Under the pieces are notes generated by a model. It was not told where the DNA came from and searched no databases. It saw only the letters and a program-made list of their open reading frames with translations. A stretch of DNA of 52,462 bases from a virus. Location: positions 1-52,462 of IMG/VR virus record IMGVR_UViG_3300033571_008036. One strand, 5' to 3'. This document shows, in pieces, positions 16,155 to 24,491 of the stretch (positions are counted from its first letter, which is position 1; every line of letters starts with the position of its first letter). The translations under genes and the position numbers were made by a program.

Positions 16155-18452
16155 ATGAACAAAGAAATCTTTATTAAAAAAAGAAGCGGGTCATTGGAAA
16201 AGTTTAACGCAGATAAAATCAATAAGGTTTTACAGTGGGCAACTGAAGGAATCAAAAATGTTTCGTTTGAAGAAGTTGCAATGAATGCGCATTTGTCATT
16301 CTTCGATGGAATGACTTCTGATAACATCCATGTATCATTGATTGAAGCAGCTGCTCAACAGATTAGTGTTGAAAAGCCAAACTATCAATATGTTGCGTCA
16401 CGATTGTTGAATTACCAACTTCGTAAACGTGTATGGGGAGGTAAGAATCCACCAAAGTTGTATGATCTCGTTAAGACAAACATCGAAAAGTTTGTTTATG
16501 ACGGAGAAATCTTGGAATGGTATTCTAAGAAAGACTTTGATAAGTTGGACGAGTATCTAAAGCATGATCGTGATCTTGATTTTGCTTATGCTGGCATCAA
16601 ACAGTTGTGTGACAAGTACTTGATTCAAAATCGTAGTACCAAGGAGATCTATGAGACTCCTCAGTTTGCATACATGTTGATTGCTATGACATTCTTTAAG
16701 AACTATAAGGAGAATCGTCTGGAATATGTCAAGAAGGCATACAACTATTTCAGTAAACACAAGATTAATCTACCCACACCAATTATGGCGGGTGTTCGAT
16801 CTGTTATGAAGAGTTACGCTTCATGTTCGTTGTTTACCGTTGATGATACTCTCAAGAGTATTTTCAGTAACAATAGTGCTGTTGGATATGCAACCGCAAG
16901 TCGTTATGGTATTGGTCTGAATTTGTCACGTCTACGTGCTACAAATGCTCCAATTCGTAACGGTGAAGTAATTCACACAGGTCCAATTCCATTTGCTAAG
17001 GCATTTGAGTCAACCGTCAAGAGTTGTCATCAGAATGGTATTCGTGGTGGAAGTGCAACGGTTAATTTTTCTTGGTTTCATTATGACATCATGGATATCC
17101 TTGTGTTAAAGAATAACGCTGGAACAGATGATAACCGTGTTCGTAAGTTGGACTATTGTATTGGTCTTGATAAGTTGATCTTTGAACGATTCTTGGAGAA
17201 CAAGGATGTTACATTGTTTAGTTATCATGAGTGTGCAAGTCTTTGGAATCGATTTGGTTATGATGATTTCAAGGAAAAGTACGAAAAGGCAGAAGCCAAC
17301 AAGAACATCAAGTTCAAGAAGAAGATTAAGGCACGTGATTTGTTGATGCTTTTGGCAAAAGAACGTCTTGAAACTGGTCGTATCTACACGATGTTTGTTG
17401 ATCATGCTAACGAACACGGTAGTTGGTTGGATCAGGTTGATACAAGCAATCTTTGTCTTGAAGTCAATCATCCATTGATTCCTATTGAGGATGTTAATGA
17501 TCCAAATGGTGAAATTGGTGTATGTATTTTGGCAGCCGTTAACTGGTTGGAGATTACATCCGATGAAGAAATGAAGAGTGTTTGTGACGTTATTGTGCGA
17601 ATGCTTGACTCATTGATTGAACACCAGAATTACTTTGTTCCAGCAGCTGAGAATTTTGCTAAGAAACGTCGTAGTCTTGGAGTTGGTGTTACTAATTTGG
17701 CTGCCGTTCTTGCTAGAGAGGGAGTTAAGTATTGGGACAAGGATGCGCCGAATATTGCTGCACGTTGGATGGAGAAGATGAGTTATTATCTCATTGAAGC
17801 CAGTGTTGAAATGGCAAAAGAGTTTGGTCCATGTGAGAAGTTTAATAGAACAAAGTTCAGTCAAGGTATTTTGCCCGTTGACACTTATAAGAAGGATGTC
17901 GATGAGTTTATTACTGAACCTCTTAATATGGATTGGGAAGGTCTTCGTGAAAAGATCAAGACATATGGAATGCGTCATAGTACATTGACTGCTTGTATGC
18001 CTGTTGAATCCAGCAGTGTTATTCAGAGCAGTACTAATGGAATTGAACCTCCACGTAGTTTGATTAGTCATAAAGGTAGTAAGACTAACATTCTACCTGT
18101 GGTTGTTCCTGGCGTTGAAAAATACAAAGATGATTACACCTTTGCATTTGACATGCCGGATAACACAGGATACCTTAAGGTAGCTGCTGCTATTCAGAAG
18201 TTCACTGATATGAGTATTAGTACCAATACTTATTATATTCCTTCAAGATACCCTCAAAATAAGGTACCCGCTCAGGATGTAATTAAGGATATGATGTTGG
18301 CATACAAGTATGGACTTAAGAATCTATATTATGCTAATACCGATGACGGTGATAAACAAACGGCTATGAGTGATGTTAAAGAGACTGTGAATAATGAACC
18401 TAAAATTGAAGAACAACAGTCTGGTTGTACGAGCGGTGCGTGTGCAATGTAA
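16155..18452 (+). CDS. nrdA: Class Ia ribonucleotide reductase, large subunit
   Basis: A 765-residue NrdA, which reduces ribonucleoside diphosphates to make dNDPs for phage DNA. It has an N-terminal ATP cone (IKKRSGSLEKFNADKINKVL), so allosteric activity control is probably kept. Catalytic residues are in place: C224 (SCSLF), N432/C434/E436 in NLCLEV and C457 (GVCILAAVNW), equivalent to C225, C439 and C462 of E. coli. The C-terminal tail ends CTSGACAM, the C-x(4)-C pair that passes electrons to the active site. It is followed 12 bp later by nrdB. No thioredoxin or glutaredoxin is seen here, so reduction must use another source. Confidence 0.95.
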   Translation: MNKEIFIKKRSGSLEKFNADKINKVLQWATEGIKNVSFEEVAMNAHLSFFDGMTSDNIHVSLIEAAAQQISVEKPNYQYVASRLLNYQLRKRVWGGKNPPKLYDLVKTNIEKFVYDGEILEWYSKKDFDKLDEYLKHDRDLDFAYAGIKQLCDKYLIQNRSTKEIYETPQFAYMLIAMTFFKNYKENRLEYVKKAYNYFSKHKINLPTPIMAGVRSVMKSYASCSLFTVDDTLKSIFSNNSAVGYATASRYGIGLNLSRLRATNAPIRNGEVIHTGPIPFAKAFESTVKSCHQNGIRGGSATVNFSWFHYDIMDILVLKNNAGTDDNRVRKLDYCIGLDKLIFERFLENKDVTLFSYHECASLWNRFGYDDFKEKYEKAEANKNIKFKKKIKARDLLMLLAKERLETGRIYTMFVDHANEHGSWLDQVDTSNLCLEVNHPLIPIEDVNDPNGEIGVCILAAVNWLEITSDEEMKSVCDVIVRMLDSLIEHQNYFVPAAENFAKKRRSLGVGVTNLAAVLAREGVKYWDKDAPNIAARWMEKMSYYLIEASVEMAKEFGPCEKFNRTKFSQGILPVDTYKKDVDEFITEPLNMDWEGLREKIKTYGMRHSTLTACMPVESSSVIQSSTNGIEPPRSLISHKGSKTNILPVVVPGVEKYKDDYTFAFDMPDNTGYLKVAAAIQKFTDMSISTNTYYIPSRYPQNKVPAQDVIKDMMLAYKYGLKNLYYANTDDGDKQTAMSDVKETVNNEPKIEEQQSGCTSGACAM

Positions 18453-18464
18453 AATAATAAACCT

Positions 18465-19523
18465 ATGAAAACCGTACTAAATAAGAAGAATATTGACCAA
18501 CTAAAGAACCCGATGTTTTTTGGTGAAGATCTATCTCTTCAACGATATGATCAAATTAAGTATCAAAAGTTCTACGATCTTTATGATCAACAATTGAACT
18601 TCTTTTGGAGACCACAAGAAGTTTCGTTGGTCAAAGATATCAGCGATTATAAGAGTCTATCAGACGAAGAACGTTTTGTATTTGATAGCAATCTTAAGTT
18701 TCAAACGATGACTGATTCGATGTTGAGTCGAAGTATTCATGAGTTGATGAAATATGTGACAAATCCCGAGTTGGAGATTTGCATGAATACGTGGTCGTTT
18801 TTTGAAACGATCCACAGCAACAGTTATACATATATTTTGAACAACGTCTATCCTGACGCTACTAAGTTCTTTAATAGCGTATTGGAAGACCCTGAAATTG
18901 TTAAACGTGCGACAGCCATATCTGGAAAGTATGATCAACTGTTGAGTGGCGGTACCGATGAACGTCAACGTTTGTATGACGCTATTCTGGCCACACAGAT
19001 CACAGAGGGATTAATTTTCTATGTGAGTTTTGCATGTAGTTTTTACTTTGGTTACCGTGGAAAGATGGAGGGTAATTCAAAGATTATTAAGTTTATTAGT
19101 CGTGATGAAAATCTTCATGTTGCGATTACTCAAAACATCATGAGGAATTGGATGAATAATTCAGACGAAGGATTCCAAGATATTGTCAAGAAAAACGAAG
19201 ATAAGGTTTATGCTGCCTATGAAATGGCAGTCAATGCTGAAAAGGATTGGGCTGATTATTTGTTCAGTAAAGGCAACTTGGTAGGATTGACATCTGAAAG
19301 TCTCAAACATTATATTGAATGGTTGGCAAATAACCGACTTTCAAGTTTGGGATACAAGAAGATTTATCCAACTGCTAAGACAAATCCTCTGTCAGGATGG
19401 TTGGACAGTTATTACGACAGTAAAAAGTTACAAGTTGCTCCTCAGGAAACTGAATTGAGCAGTTATGTAAAAGGTGTAGATAGTACAATCACCGAAGATA
19501 CTTTCGCTGGTTTCAAACTATAA
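18465..19523 (+). CDS. nrdB: Class Ia ribonucleotide reductase, small subunit
   Basis: A 352-residue ferritin-fold radical protein that supplies the tyrosyl radical to NrdA. The ETIHSNSYTYI segment holds iron ligands E114 and H117 and the radical Tyr121; RDENLHVA (E215, H218) is the second-half ligand set. The N-terminal FFWRPQEVSL matches E. coli-type NrdB. The C-terminal tail (STITEDTFAGF) should dock into NrdA. All essential residues are present, so it should be active. It is followed by a repeat-protein gene and a terminator. Confidence 0.95.
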   Translation: MKTVLNKKNIDQLKNPMFFGEDLSLQRYDQIKYQKFYDLYDQQLNFFWRPQEVSLVKDISDYKSLSDEERFVFDSNLKFQTMTDSMLSRSIHELMKYVTNPELEICMNTWSFFETIHSNSYTYILNNVYPDATKFFNSVLEDPEIVKRATAISGKYDQLLSGGTDERQRLYDAILATQITEGLIFYVSFACSFYFGYRGKMEGNSKIIKFISRDENLHVAITQNIMRNWMNNSDEGFQDIVKKNEDKVYAAYEMAVNAEKDWADYLFSKGNLVGLTSESLKHYIEWLANNRLSSLGYKKIYPTAKTNPLSGWLDSYYDSKKLQVAPQETELSSYVKGVDSTITEDTFAGFKL

Positions 19524-19557
19524 ACACTATATATCAAAAGAAAGGATACATATAATT

Positions 19558-19731
19558 ATGCCAACACCAACACCAAAGCCAAGCGGAACCGCCGGTTCTA
19601 GTGGGTCCAGTGGAACCAAGCCAACAGGTACTCCAAAGCCAAGCGGAACATCAGGTTCTAGTGGAACCAAGCCAACAGGTACTCCAAAGCCCAGTGGTTC
19701 TGGAGGTAAGGCCGGTAGTTCCGGTCGTTAA
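19558..19731 (+). CDS. 57-aa Gly/Ser/Thr/Pro repeat protein
   Basis: An ATG at 19558 opens a 57-residue frame, preceded by an AAAGGA sequence 13 bases upstream, one of the few Shine-Dalgarno-like leaders here. The protein is entirely low complexity: repeated TPKPSGTxGSSG and TKPTG units with no hydrophobic residues and a net positive charge from Lys. The repeats are visible in the DNA too (copies of CCAAAGCC at 19573, 19633 and 19684). It would be unfolded. It lies between nrdB and a strong terminator, so it is probably expressed. No function can be assigned; a decoration tail or a recombinational linker reservoir are guesses. Confidence 0.6.
   Translation: MPTPTPKPSGTAGSSGSSGTKPTGTPKPSGTSGSSGTKPTGTPKPSGSGGKAGSSGR
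19573..19700 (+). repeat. Imperfect tandem repeat inside the 57-aa gene
   Basis: Three copies of a unit starting CCAAAGCC(A/C)AG begin at 19573, 19633 and 19684 (spacings 60 and 51 bases). The 9-base difference removes exactly three codons, so unit loss or gain preserves the frame. They encode the TPKPSG repeats. Confidence 0.7.
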
Positions 19732-19751
19732 TAAAACCTAAATAAGTCACG

Positions 19752-19780
19752 AAGAACACCCAAAAGGGTGTTCTTTTTTT
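19752..19780 (+). terminator. Intrinsic terminator
   Basis: GAACACCC (19754-19761) pairs with GGGTGTTC (19766-19773) around an AAAA loop, followed by seven T. Two extra A-T pairs extend the stem. It ends the helicase-nrdAB-repeat protein unit. Confidence 0.92.
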
Positions 19781-19818
19781 GTTATTATACCCAAACTTCC
19801 TATATTTATAGTTATAAT

Positions 19819-20502
19819 ATGAAAATTGACCAACTGCGCCAACTTATTTCTGAAAGTATTAAGGAAGTTCTTGTAGAACGTGCTGAAAAAAAGAAACGTT
19901 TAGAGGAAACAAAACGACTTTCGACTCTTTTGAAGGGGTTGATCGCCGAAGTTATTGAGGAAAAGAAGGCTGATTTCGAAAAAACATGTGTTCAAATGGA
20001 AGAAGAACTCAATAAGTTGGCAACCGGGGTTGATAAAACATACAGCGTAAAGAAAAATGACGCTGGAAACTTTGAATTGTGTGGATGTGAACCGTATCAC
20101 GTTCATGTACGTCCACGTTGGAACAATAACTTTGAAGTTTTGGCATATAAAGATAAAACCGATAGAAGCAAGAAGATTGGTCTTACTTATGACGAAGTTA
20201 AAGAGTTTGTAAAAGAGTTTTTAACCAGTGATAAAGACAATTATCTCAATAGTGCATACAACAAGGCTGCAGAAAACAGCGTTGATAAGGAAAAGAAGAA
20301 GAATCAAGGAGATAAGCCACAAGAAACTGATGAAAAGGTGGTTGATGCAGTTGAAAAGAAAGAAGATTTGCCGGATCAACCAATGCAAGATGTTAATCTT
20401 AAGAAAGTTGAGAAGCAATCTGATCACTCTTTGAAGGGTGAAAAGGCCAAGTACAAGTTTCCTAAACAAAAGGATGATGACTTGACTGTAAAATTTAAGT
20501 GA
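19819..20502 (+). CDS. Charged helical protein, unknown function
   Basis: Starts at ATG 19819; an earlier in-frame GTG at 19768 lies inside the terminator and is rejected. The 227-residue protein starts with an amphipathic coiled-coil-like segment (LRQLISESIKEVLVERAEKK) to about residue 75. A small central domain (residues ~80-150) follows with CGCEPYHVHVRPRW, a Cys/His-rich stretch that could bind a metal. The C-terminal third is a Lys/Asp/Glu-rich disordered tail. No family is recognised. The helical start plus charged tail is reminiscent of phage head or scaffold-associated small proteins, but this is only a resemblance. Confidence 0.55.
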   Translation: MKIDQLRQLISESIKEVLVERAEKKKRLEETKRLSTLLKGLIAEVIEEKKADFEKTCVQMEEELNKLATGVDKTYSVKKNDAGNFELCGCEPYHVHVRPRWNNNFEVLAYKDKTDRSKKIGLTYDEVKEFVKEFLTSDKDNYLNSAYNKAAENSVDKEKKKNQGDKPQETDEKVVDAVEKKEDLPDQPMQDVNLKKVEKQSDHSLKGEKAKYKFPKQKDDDLTVKFK

Positions 20503-20556
20503 GTTGATCGAATACGGGTATATCCAGTATGGTCAAAACACTGTCGGATAAAACCT

Positions 20557-20859
20557 ATGAAAAGAATTATTATTAAATCGTTGATCGTTTCAGCATTACT
20601 CAGTGCCTTTTCTGTTAATGCTGGTCACTTCAGTTGGGGAGTTTCAATTGGATTTGGTGGACCTGTATATTGTCCTCCACCTGTCATTTATTCTCCAGTG
20701 GTTTATCAGCCACAAGTGGTCGTGGTTCCACAACCAATTGTCCGTCACGTTGTATATCAACCCGTGGTCGTAGTTACACCTCCACCGGTAGTTTATTATC
20801 CAGCTCCGATGATTTGGGTTGGTGGAGGACATTATCGCGGTCACGGTCACCGCCGTTAA
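20557..20859 (+). CDS. Exported Pro/Val/Tyr-rich small protein
   Basis: A 100-residue protein with a clear signal peptide: basic start MKRIIIK, hydrophobic core LIVSALLSAFSV and an N-A-G cleavage site near residue 22. The mature part is made of PPPVIYSPVVYQP and VVVVTPPPVVYYP repeats and ends GHYRGHGHRR. Such short secreted, Pro/Tyr/Val-rich proteins occur in bacterial genomes, so this may be a captured host gene. It would be delivered to the periplasm or cell surface. It is followed by a strong terminator, and its upstream region has no visible TTGAC promoter. No function can be assigned. Confidence 0.6.
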   Translation: MKRIIIKSLIVSALLSAFSVNAGHFSWGVSIGFGGPVYCPPPVIYSPVVYQPQVVVVPQPIVRHVVYQPVVVVTPPPVVYYPAPMIWVGGGHYRGHGHRR

Positions 20860-20882
20860 CTCTGTAAAAAATCAAAAAAATG

Positions 20883-20910
20883 AAAAGCCGCTATTTTTAG
20901 CGGCTTTTTT
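20883..20910 (+). terminator. Intrinsic terminator
   Basis: AAAAGCCGCTA (20883-20893) pairs with TAGCGGCTTTT (20898-20908) around a TTTT loop, followed by more T. It separates the exported-protein gene from the AAA+ gene promoter, which starts two bases later. Confidence 0.92.
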
Positions 20911-20911
20911 G

Positions 20912-20939
20912 TTGACTTCTTTTAAACTTGGTGTAGGAT
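20912..20939 (+). promoter_or_regulatory. Predicted promoter of the MoxR-like gene
   Basis: TTGACT at 20912-20917, 16 bp spacer, TAGGAT at 20934-20939, directly after a terminator. The spacer end GGTG and the -10 box are the same as in the promoter at 21909. The -10 box covers an in-frame ATG at 20938, which argues that translation starts at 20956 instead. Confidence 0.6.
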
Positions 20940-20955
20940 GATCACAGTTAAGTTT

Positions 20956-21900
20956 ATGAAGAACACCAAGTCAATCAATCAAATCCTCGAAACCGCAGCT
21001 TCTAAAAAGCCGGATAATGTTATCATCTCAGATACCAAGTGGAAGTATCTTGTTCGTTCTGTTCTTTACGGAAAGAATGTGTTGATGATCGGACCAACGG
21101 GATGTGGCAAGACTCTTGCCGCACAAACAGTTGCTAAGACGTTTAATCGTCCATTCTTTTACTTTAACATGGGATCTACGCAAGATGCTCGTAGTGCTCT
21201 TGTTGGTAACACTCACTTTGAAAAGGAAACTGGAACTATTTTCAGTGAGTCTACGTTTGTTAGGGCGATTCAAACTCCTAACGCTGTAATCCTTTTGGAT
21301 GAAATCAGTCGTGCTCATCACGATGCTGCAAATATCATGATGACTGTTCTTGATATCCTTCAACGTTATCTTCGATTGGATGAAAAGAAGGATAATGCCG
21401 TTGTGAACGTGGCATCTGGTGTGTGTTTTATTGGTACTGCCAACATTGGTAACCAATATACCGCCACCCGTGTTATGGATCGTGCTCTTATGGATCGATT
21501 CTCAGTTAAGATTGAAATGGACTTTCTTGACAAACCGTCTGAACTCAGTTTGATGGTTAATCGATATCAAGTTGATCCCAATGATACGGTATTGTTCAAT
21601 ACCATTAGTTCTATTTGTGATATTTCTGCCCATACACGTGATCAATATCGACAAGAAGATGGTAAGATTACCAACTTTGTTTCAACTCGAGCGGTATGTG
21701 AAATGGTCGAATTGGCCAAGGATGGATTTAGTTTGAAGGAAATTGCTGAAAGTGTGATTTACCCAGAGTTCTCTGCTGATGGTGGCGTTGATAGTGAACG
21801 TACATACGTCAAACAAGTGGTTCAAAAGTATGTTCCTGCTGAGGCAATTAATGATCCTCTCATGAACGATCCGTTGAAGAAAAATCAACCTCCGTTCTAA
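20956..21900 (+). CDS. MoxR/CobS-like AAA+ ATPase
   Basis: A 314-residue AAA+ ATPase with Walker A GPTGCGKT (46-53), Walker B VILLDEISRA (111-120), sensor 1 GTANIG (160-165) and an arginine-finger-type RVMDRALMDRF. These are the features of the MoxR/CobS group, which works as a chaperone-like remodeller with a VWA-domain partner. The partner gene follows 46 bp later under a near-identical promoter. ATG 20956 is chosen over ATG 20938 because the latter lies inside the -10 box. Such pairs occur in several large phages but their target is unknown. Metal insertion (cobaltochelatase) is unlikely here, since no cobalamin genes are present. Confidence 0.8.
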   Translation: MKNTKSINQILETAASKKPDNVIISDTKWKYLVRSVLYGKNVLMIGPTGCGKTLAAQTVAKTFNRPFFYFNMGSTQDARSALVGNTHFEKETGTIFSESTFVRAIQTPNAVILLDEISRAHHDAANIMMTVLDILQRYLRLDEKKDNAVVNVASGVCFIGTANIGNQYTATRVMDRALMDRFSVKIEMDFLDKPSELSLMVNRYQVDPNDTVLFNTISSICDISAHTRDQYRQEDGKITNFVSTRAVCEMVELAKDGFSLKEIAESVIYPEFSADGGVDSERTYVKQVVQKYVPAEAINDPLMNDPLKKNQPPF

Positions 21901-21908
21901 AAAAACGG

Positions 21909-21937
21909 TTGACTTTCTTATAATCTCGGTGTAGGAT
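21909..21937 (+). promoter_or_regulatory. Predicted promoter of the VWA gene
   Basis: TTGACT at 21909-21914, 17 bp spacer ending CTCGGTG, TAGGAT at 21932-21937. The -10 box ends 9 bases before the ATG at 21947, so the leader would be only a few bases long. It duplicates the promoter ahead of the MoxR-like gene. Confidence 0.6.
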
Positions 21938-21946
21938 ATTAACACA

Positions 21947-23995
21947 ATGAAAAACAAATCATCTACTATTCACTCTGACTTTTGGTTGGATGAATTTGAC
22001 GACTTCGATGATATTGAGTCTTTGGACAATACTACTCGTCTAATTCGACTCAACATGAATCGTCGTGCTGTTTCTAATTTTGTTAGTATTCTCACCGGGA
22101 AGTCTATTCCTGTTATTTTCAACGATTCCAATGATAACATGACGGATGGACAAACCGTTCATTTGTCGTCTGAAATTGAAACACCGGAGGACTTTGATAG
22201 TACGGTTGGATTGGCCCTACATGAAGGATCTCACATTTTGTTGAGTGACTTCCGATTGATTGCCGATATCTGGCAGAACGTTCCTCGTAATCTTTATAAT
22301 ATTGCTGAAACAAAGGGTTTTAGTAAAGTTGAAGTTGCTTCTTTTCTAAAGAACATTCTTAACATCATCGAAGATCGTTATATTGATAACTTTGTTTATA
22401 ATTCCGCTCCCGGATATCGTGGCTATTATAAGGCATTGTATGAAAAGTATTTCAACAGTCCTCATATTAAAGTACTGTTGACCACGGATTTGTATCGTAC
22501 TGCCACCGTTCACTCGTATGAGACCCGATTGATCAATCTGATGAATTCTCATACTGATTTGGATGCTCTTCCTGGCTTTAGGAAAATGGTTGAGTGTATT
22601 GATATCGGTAATATTTCTCGTCTCAAGACTCCCAAGGATCGATTCGATATTGCACTACAAGTGTGTGAAATGATTTATCAGAACATCGATGCTGATGAAC
22701 AAGAAAAGGAGAATGTTAAATCCGAAATGAGCGGAAGTGGCGATTCTCAGACTGTTATTGTTGTCGTTTCGCCAGATCAAGGTGATGATTTTGGTGGAAT
22801 TGAAACTGATGTGAACTCTACAGGTATTCACAAGTCTGAAGAGAAGACTAAAAGTGCCAATGAAAAGAGTTCTATATCCAAGAGTAAACGTAATGCAATT
22901 GAAAAAGCATTGGCGAAACAACGTGATTTCTTGAATGGCAAGGTTAAGAAGAAGAAGGTTAGTGCTCGTGAAAAGCGTATCTTGGAAGACCTTGAGAAGG
23001 CTGGAGTCACAATTGTCAATGTTGGTGCTAATATTGATGACACTCAGGTTATTAAACATGGTGTTGATTGTGTCGTAGTAAAAAACTTTACTAAGGAATT
23101 TGCATTGTCAGAGAACTGTCCTTGTGTTACTTATGATTATAATAAGAATCCTAAGTCTGAGATGGTTGATGCTGTGAATCGTGGTGTTCAACTTGGCAAT
23201 CTTCTTGGAAAGCGTTTGAGTGTTCGTAGTGAAATCAACACTACTAAGTACATGAGAAAGTCTACTGGAAAGATTGATCGACGGGTTCTTTCAGATTTGG
23301 GGATTGATAATGAAAATGTGTTTTATCGTATTGATGTTGATCAATACAAGAATGCTTTTATTCACATCTCAATGGATGCGAGTGGAAGTATGCAACACTC
23401 TAAAAAGTGGACGAATACTATCACTTGTGTGACTGCTATTTGTAAGGCTGCTTCCATGATTAATAATATTCGTGTAAGTGTGAGTATGAGAACTACTGGA
23501 GCTAATGGCTTGCCGTATATCGCTATGGTATATGATTCTGCCAAAGATTCTTTCAACAAAGTTCGTACCATTTTTCCGTATCTTTATTGTAATGGCAGTA
23601 CACCTGAAGGACTGTGTTATGAAGCCATCATGGATACACTAAAGGAATCTGGAGAGTATGAGGATTGTTATTTCCTGAACTTTTCGGATGGTGAACCTGC
23701 GTATCATTTTAACAATCGGGAAGCATATATTTCTTATGGTAGCCAAAACGGTGGTATTCATACTCGTAAACAGGTGAATAAGATTCGTGAAAAGGGATAT
23801 AAGGTATTGGCATATTTTATTGGTGAACCGTCTCTTGGTCACAATAAAATAAAGGTTGACAATATGAACTATGGACCTTATAATTGTTTTAAAACGATGT
23901 ATGGTATTGATTCAAGATTTATTGATGTGACAAACATCATTAGTGTTGCCAAGACCATGAATGAAATGTTTTTGAGTAGTAATAGTAAAATCTAA
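21947..23995 (+). CDS. VWA-domain protein with metallopeptidase-like HExxH motif (CobT-like partner)
   Basis: A 682-residue protein with two parts. The N-terminal ~200 residues contain LALHEGSHILLSDF, with HEGSH at 92-96, a zinc-peptidase-type HExxH motif, as in the putative metallopeptidase domains joined to VWA domains (DUF2201-like). The middle (~235-340) is charged and Lys/Glu-rich. The C-terminal third is a von Willebrand A domain with a complete MIDAS DASGS (477-481) and a later FSDGEPAYHF segment. It is encoded right after the MoxR-like ATPase, the classic ATPase/VWA partner arrangement. The pair may remodel or clip a host or phage protein complex. Whether the HEGSH site is catalytic cannot be told from sequence. 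Confidence 0.75.
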   Translation: MKNKSSTIHSDFWLDEFDDFDDIESLDNTTRLIRLNMNRRAVSNFVSILTGKSIPVIFNDSNDNMTDGQTVHLSSEIETPEDFDSTVGLALHEGSHILLSDFRLIADIWQNVPRNLYNIAETKGFSKVEVASFLKNILNIIEDRYIDNFVYNSAPGYRGYYKALYEKYFNSPHIKVLLTTDLYRTATVHSYETRLINLMNSHTDLDALPGFRKMVECIDIGNISRLKTPKDRFDIALQVCEMIYQNIDADEQEKENVKSEMSGSGDSQTVIVVVSPDQGDDFGGIETDVNSTGIHKSEEKTKSANEKSSISKSKRNAIEKALAKQRDFLNGKVKKKKVSAREKRILEDLEKAGVTIVNVGANIDDTQVIKHGVDCVVVKNFTKEFALSENCPCVTYDYNKNPKSEMVDAVNRGVQLGNLLGKRLSVRSEINTTKYMRKSTGKIDRRVLSDLGIDNENVFYRIDVDQYKNAFIHISMDASGSMQHSKKWTNTITCVTAICKAASMINNIRVSVSMRTTGANGLPYIAMVYDSAKDSFNKVRTIFPYLYCNGSTPEGLCYEAIMDTLKESGEYEDCYFLNFSDGEPAYHFNNREAYISYGSQNGGIHTRKQVNKIREKGYKVLAYFIGEPSLGHNKIKVDNMNYGPYNCFKTMYGIDSRFIDVTNIISVAKTMNEMFLSSNSKI

Positions 23996-24023
23996 CAATA
24001 AAATAGAAAGGTAAATATATAAC

Positions 24024-24434
24024 ATGAAAAAGACAAATCGACAGAATAAGACTGGACTCAGCGTTAACTGGCCCAATGGTTTTTATACCATGGACTCAAG
24101 TGAGTCTCACCCCAACATTACAAATCTGTGGGATCAGAATCGGCATTTTGCTGCTTTGATTACACTTCGGGTTCGTCTCACGAATGCACTTGAAGATAAT
24201 CAGGTTGTCAAGTTGGGTACAATCAAGGGCAGTAAGGGTCGTCCGAAGTTGGTGTTTGCCAACGTTCCGGTATCTCAGGACACCATTGATGCTGCTCGTA
24301 ACGAGGGAGTTGTTCTTGATGAAAACATTCCTAATGTGGTGAACGTTGTGAATGTTAAGCCAACTGACGTTGACACGACTGAGAGTGTAGAGACCACAGT
24401 GCATACTGATATCAACGTTCCTCAGACTGTTTAA
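24024..24434 (+). CDS. Small protein, possible winged-helix DNA-binding fold
   Basis: A 136-residue protein preceded by AGAAAGG 14 bases before the ATG. The segment FAALITLRVRLTNALEDNQV, followed by KLGTIKGSKGRPKLVFA, reads like a recognition helix and a beta-hairpin wing, as in small winged-helix proteins, and is followed by PVSQDTIDAARNEGV. The C-terminal 35 residues are Val/Thr/Asp-rich and probably unstructured. A regulatory or DNA-binding role is suggested at low confidence. It follows the VWA gene by 28 bp and may share its message. Confidence 0.5.
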   Translation: MKKTNRQNKTGLSVNWPNGFYTMDSSESHPNITNLWDQNRHFAALITLRVRLTNALEDNQVVKLGTIKGSKGRPKLVFANVPVSQDTIDAARNEGVVLDENIPNVVNVVNVKPTDVDTTESVETTVHTDINVPQTV

Positions 24435-24491
24435 AATAAAGATAGTAGTGTTGTTTTCTTCTATGTATATGGGTTGTGAAAATCCATTACT

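Noticed and set aside
19768-19818. GTG start for the 227-aa protein
   Set aside because: It lies within the arm and T tract of an intrinsic terminator.
20938-20955. ATG 20938 as start of the MoxR-like gene
   Set aside because: It overlaps the predicted -10 box; the same promoter before the VWA gene puts the start downstream, which supports ATG 20956.
20956-23995. Cobaltochelatase CobS/CobT for cobalamin synthesis
   Set aside because: No cobalamin biosynthesis genes and the VWA protein has an HExxH domain; only the general ATPase/VWA partnership is supported.
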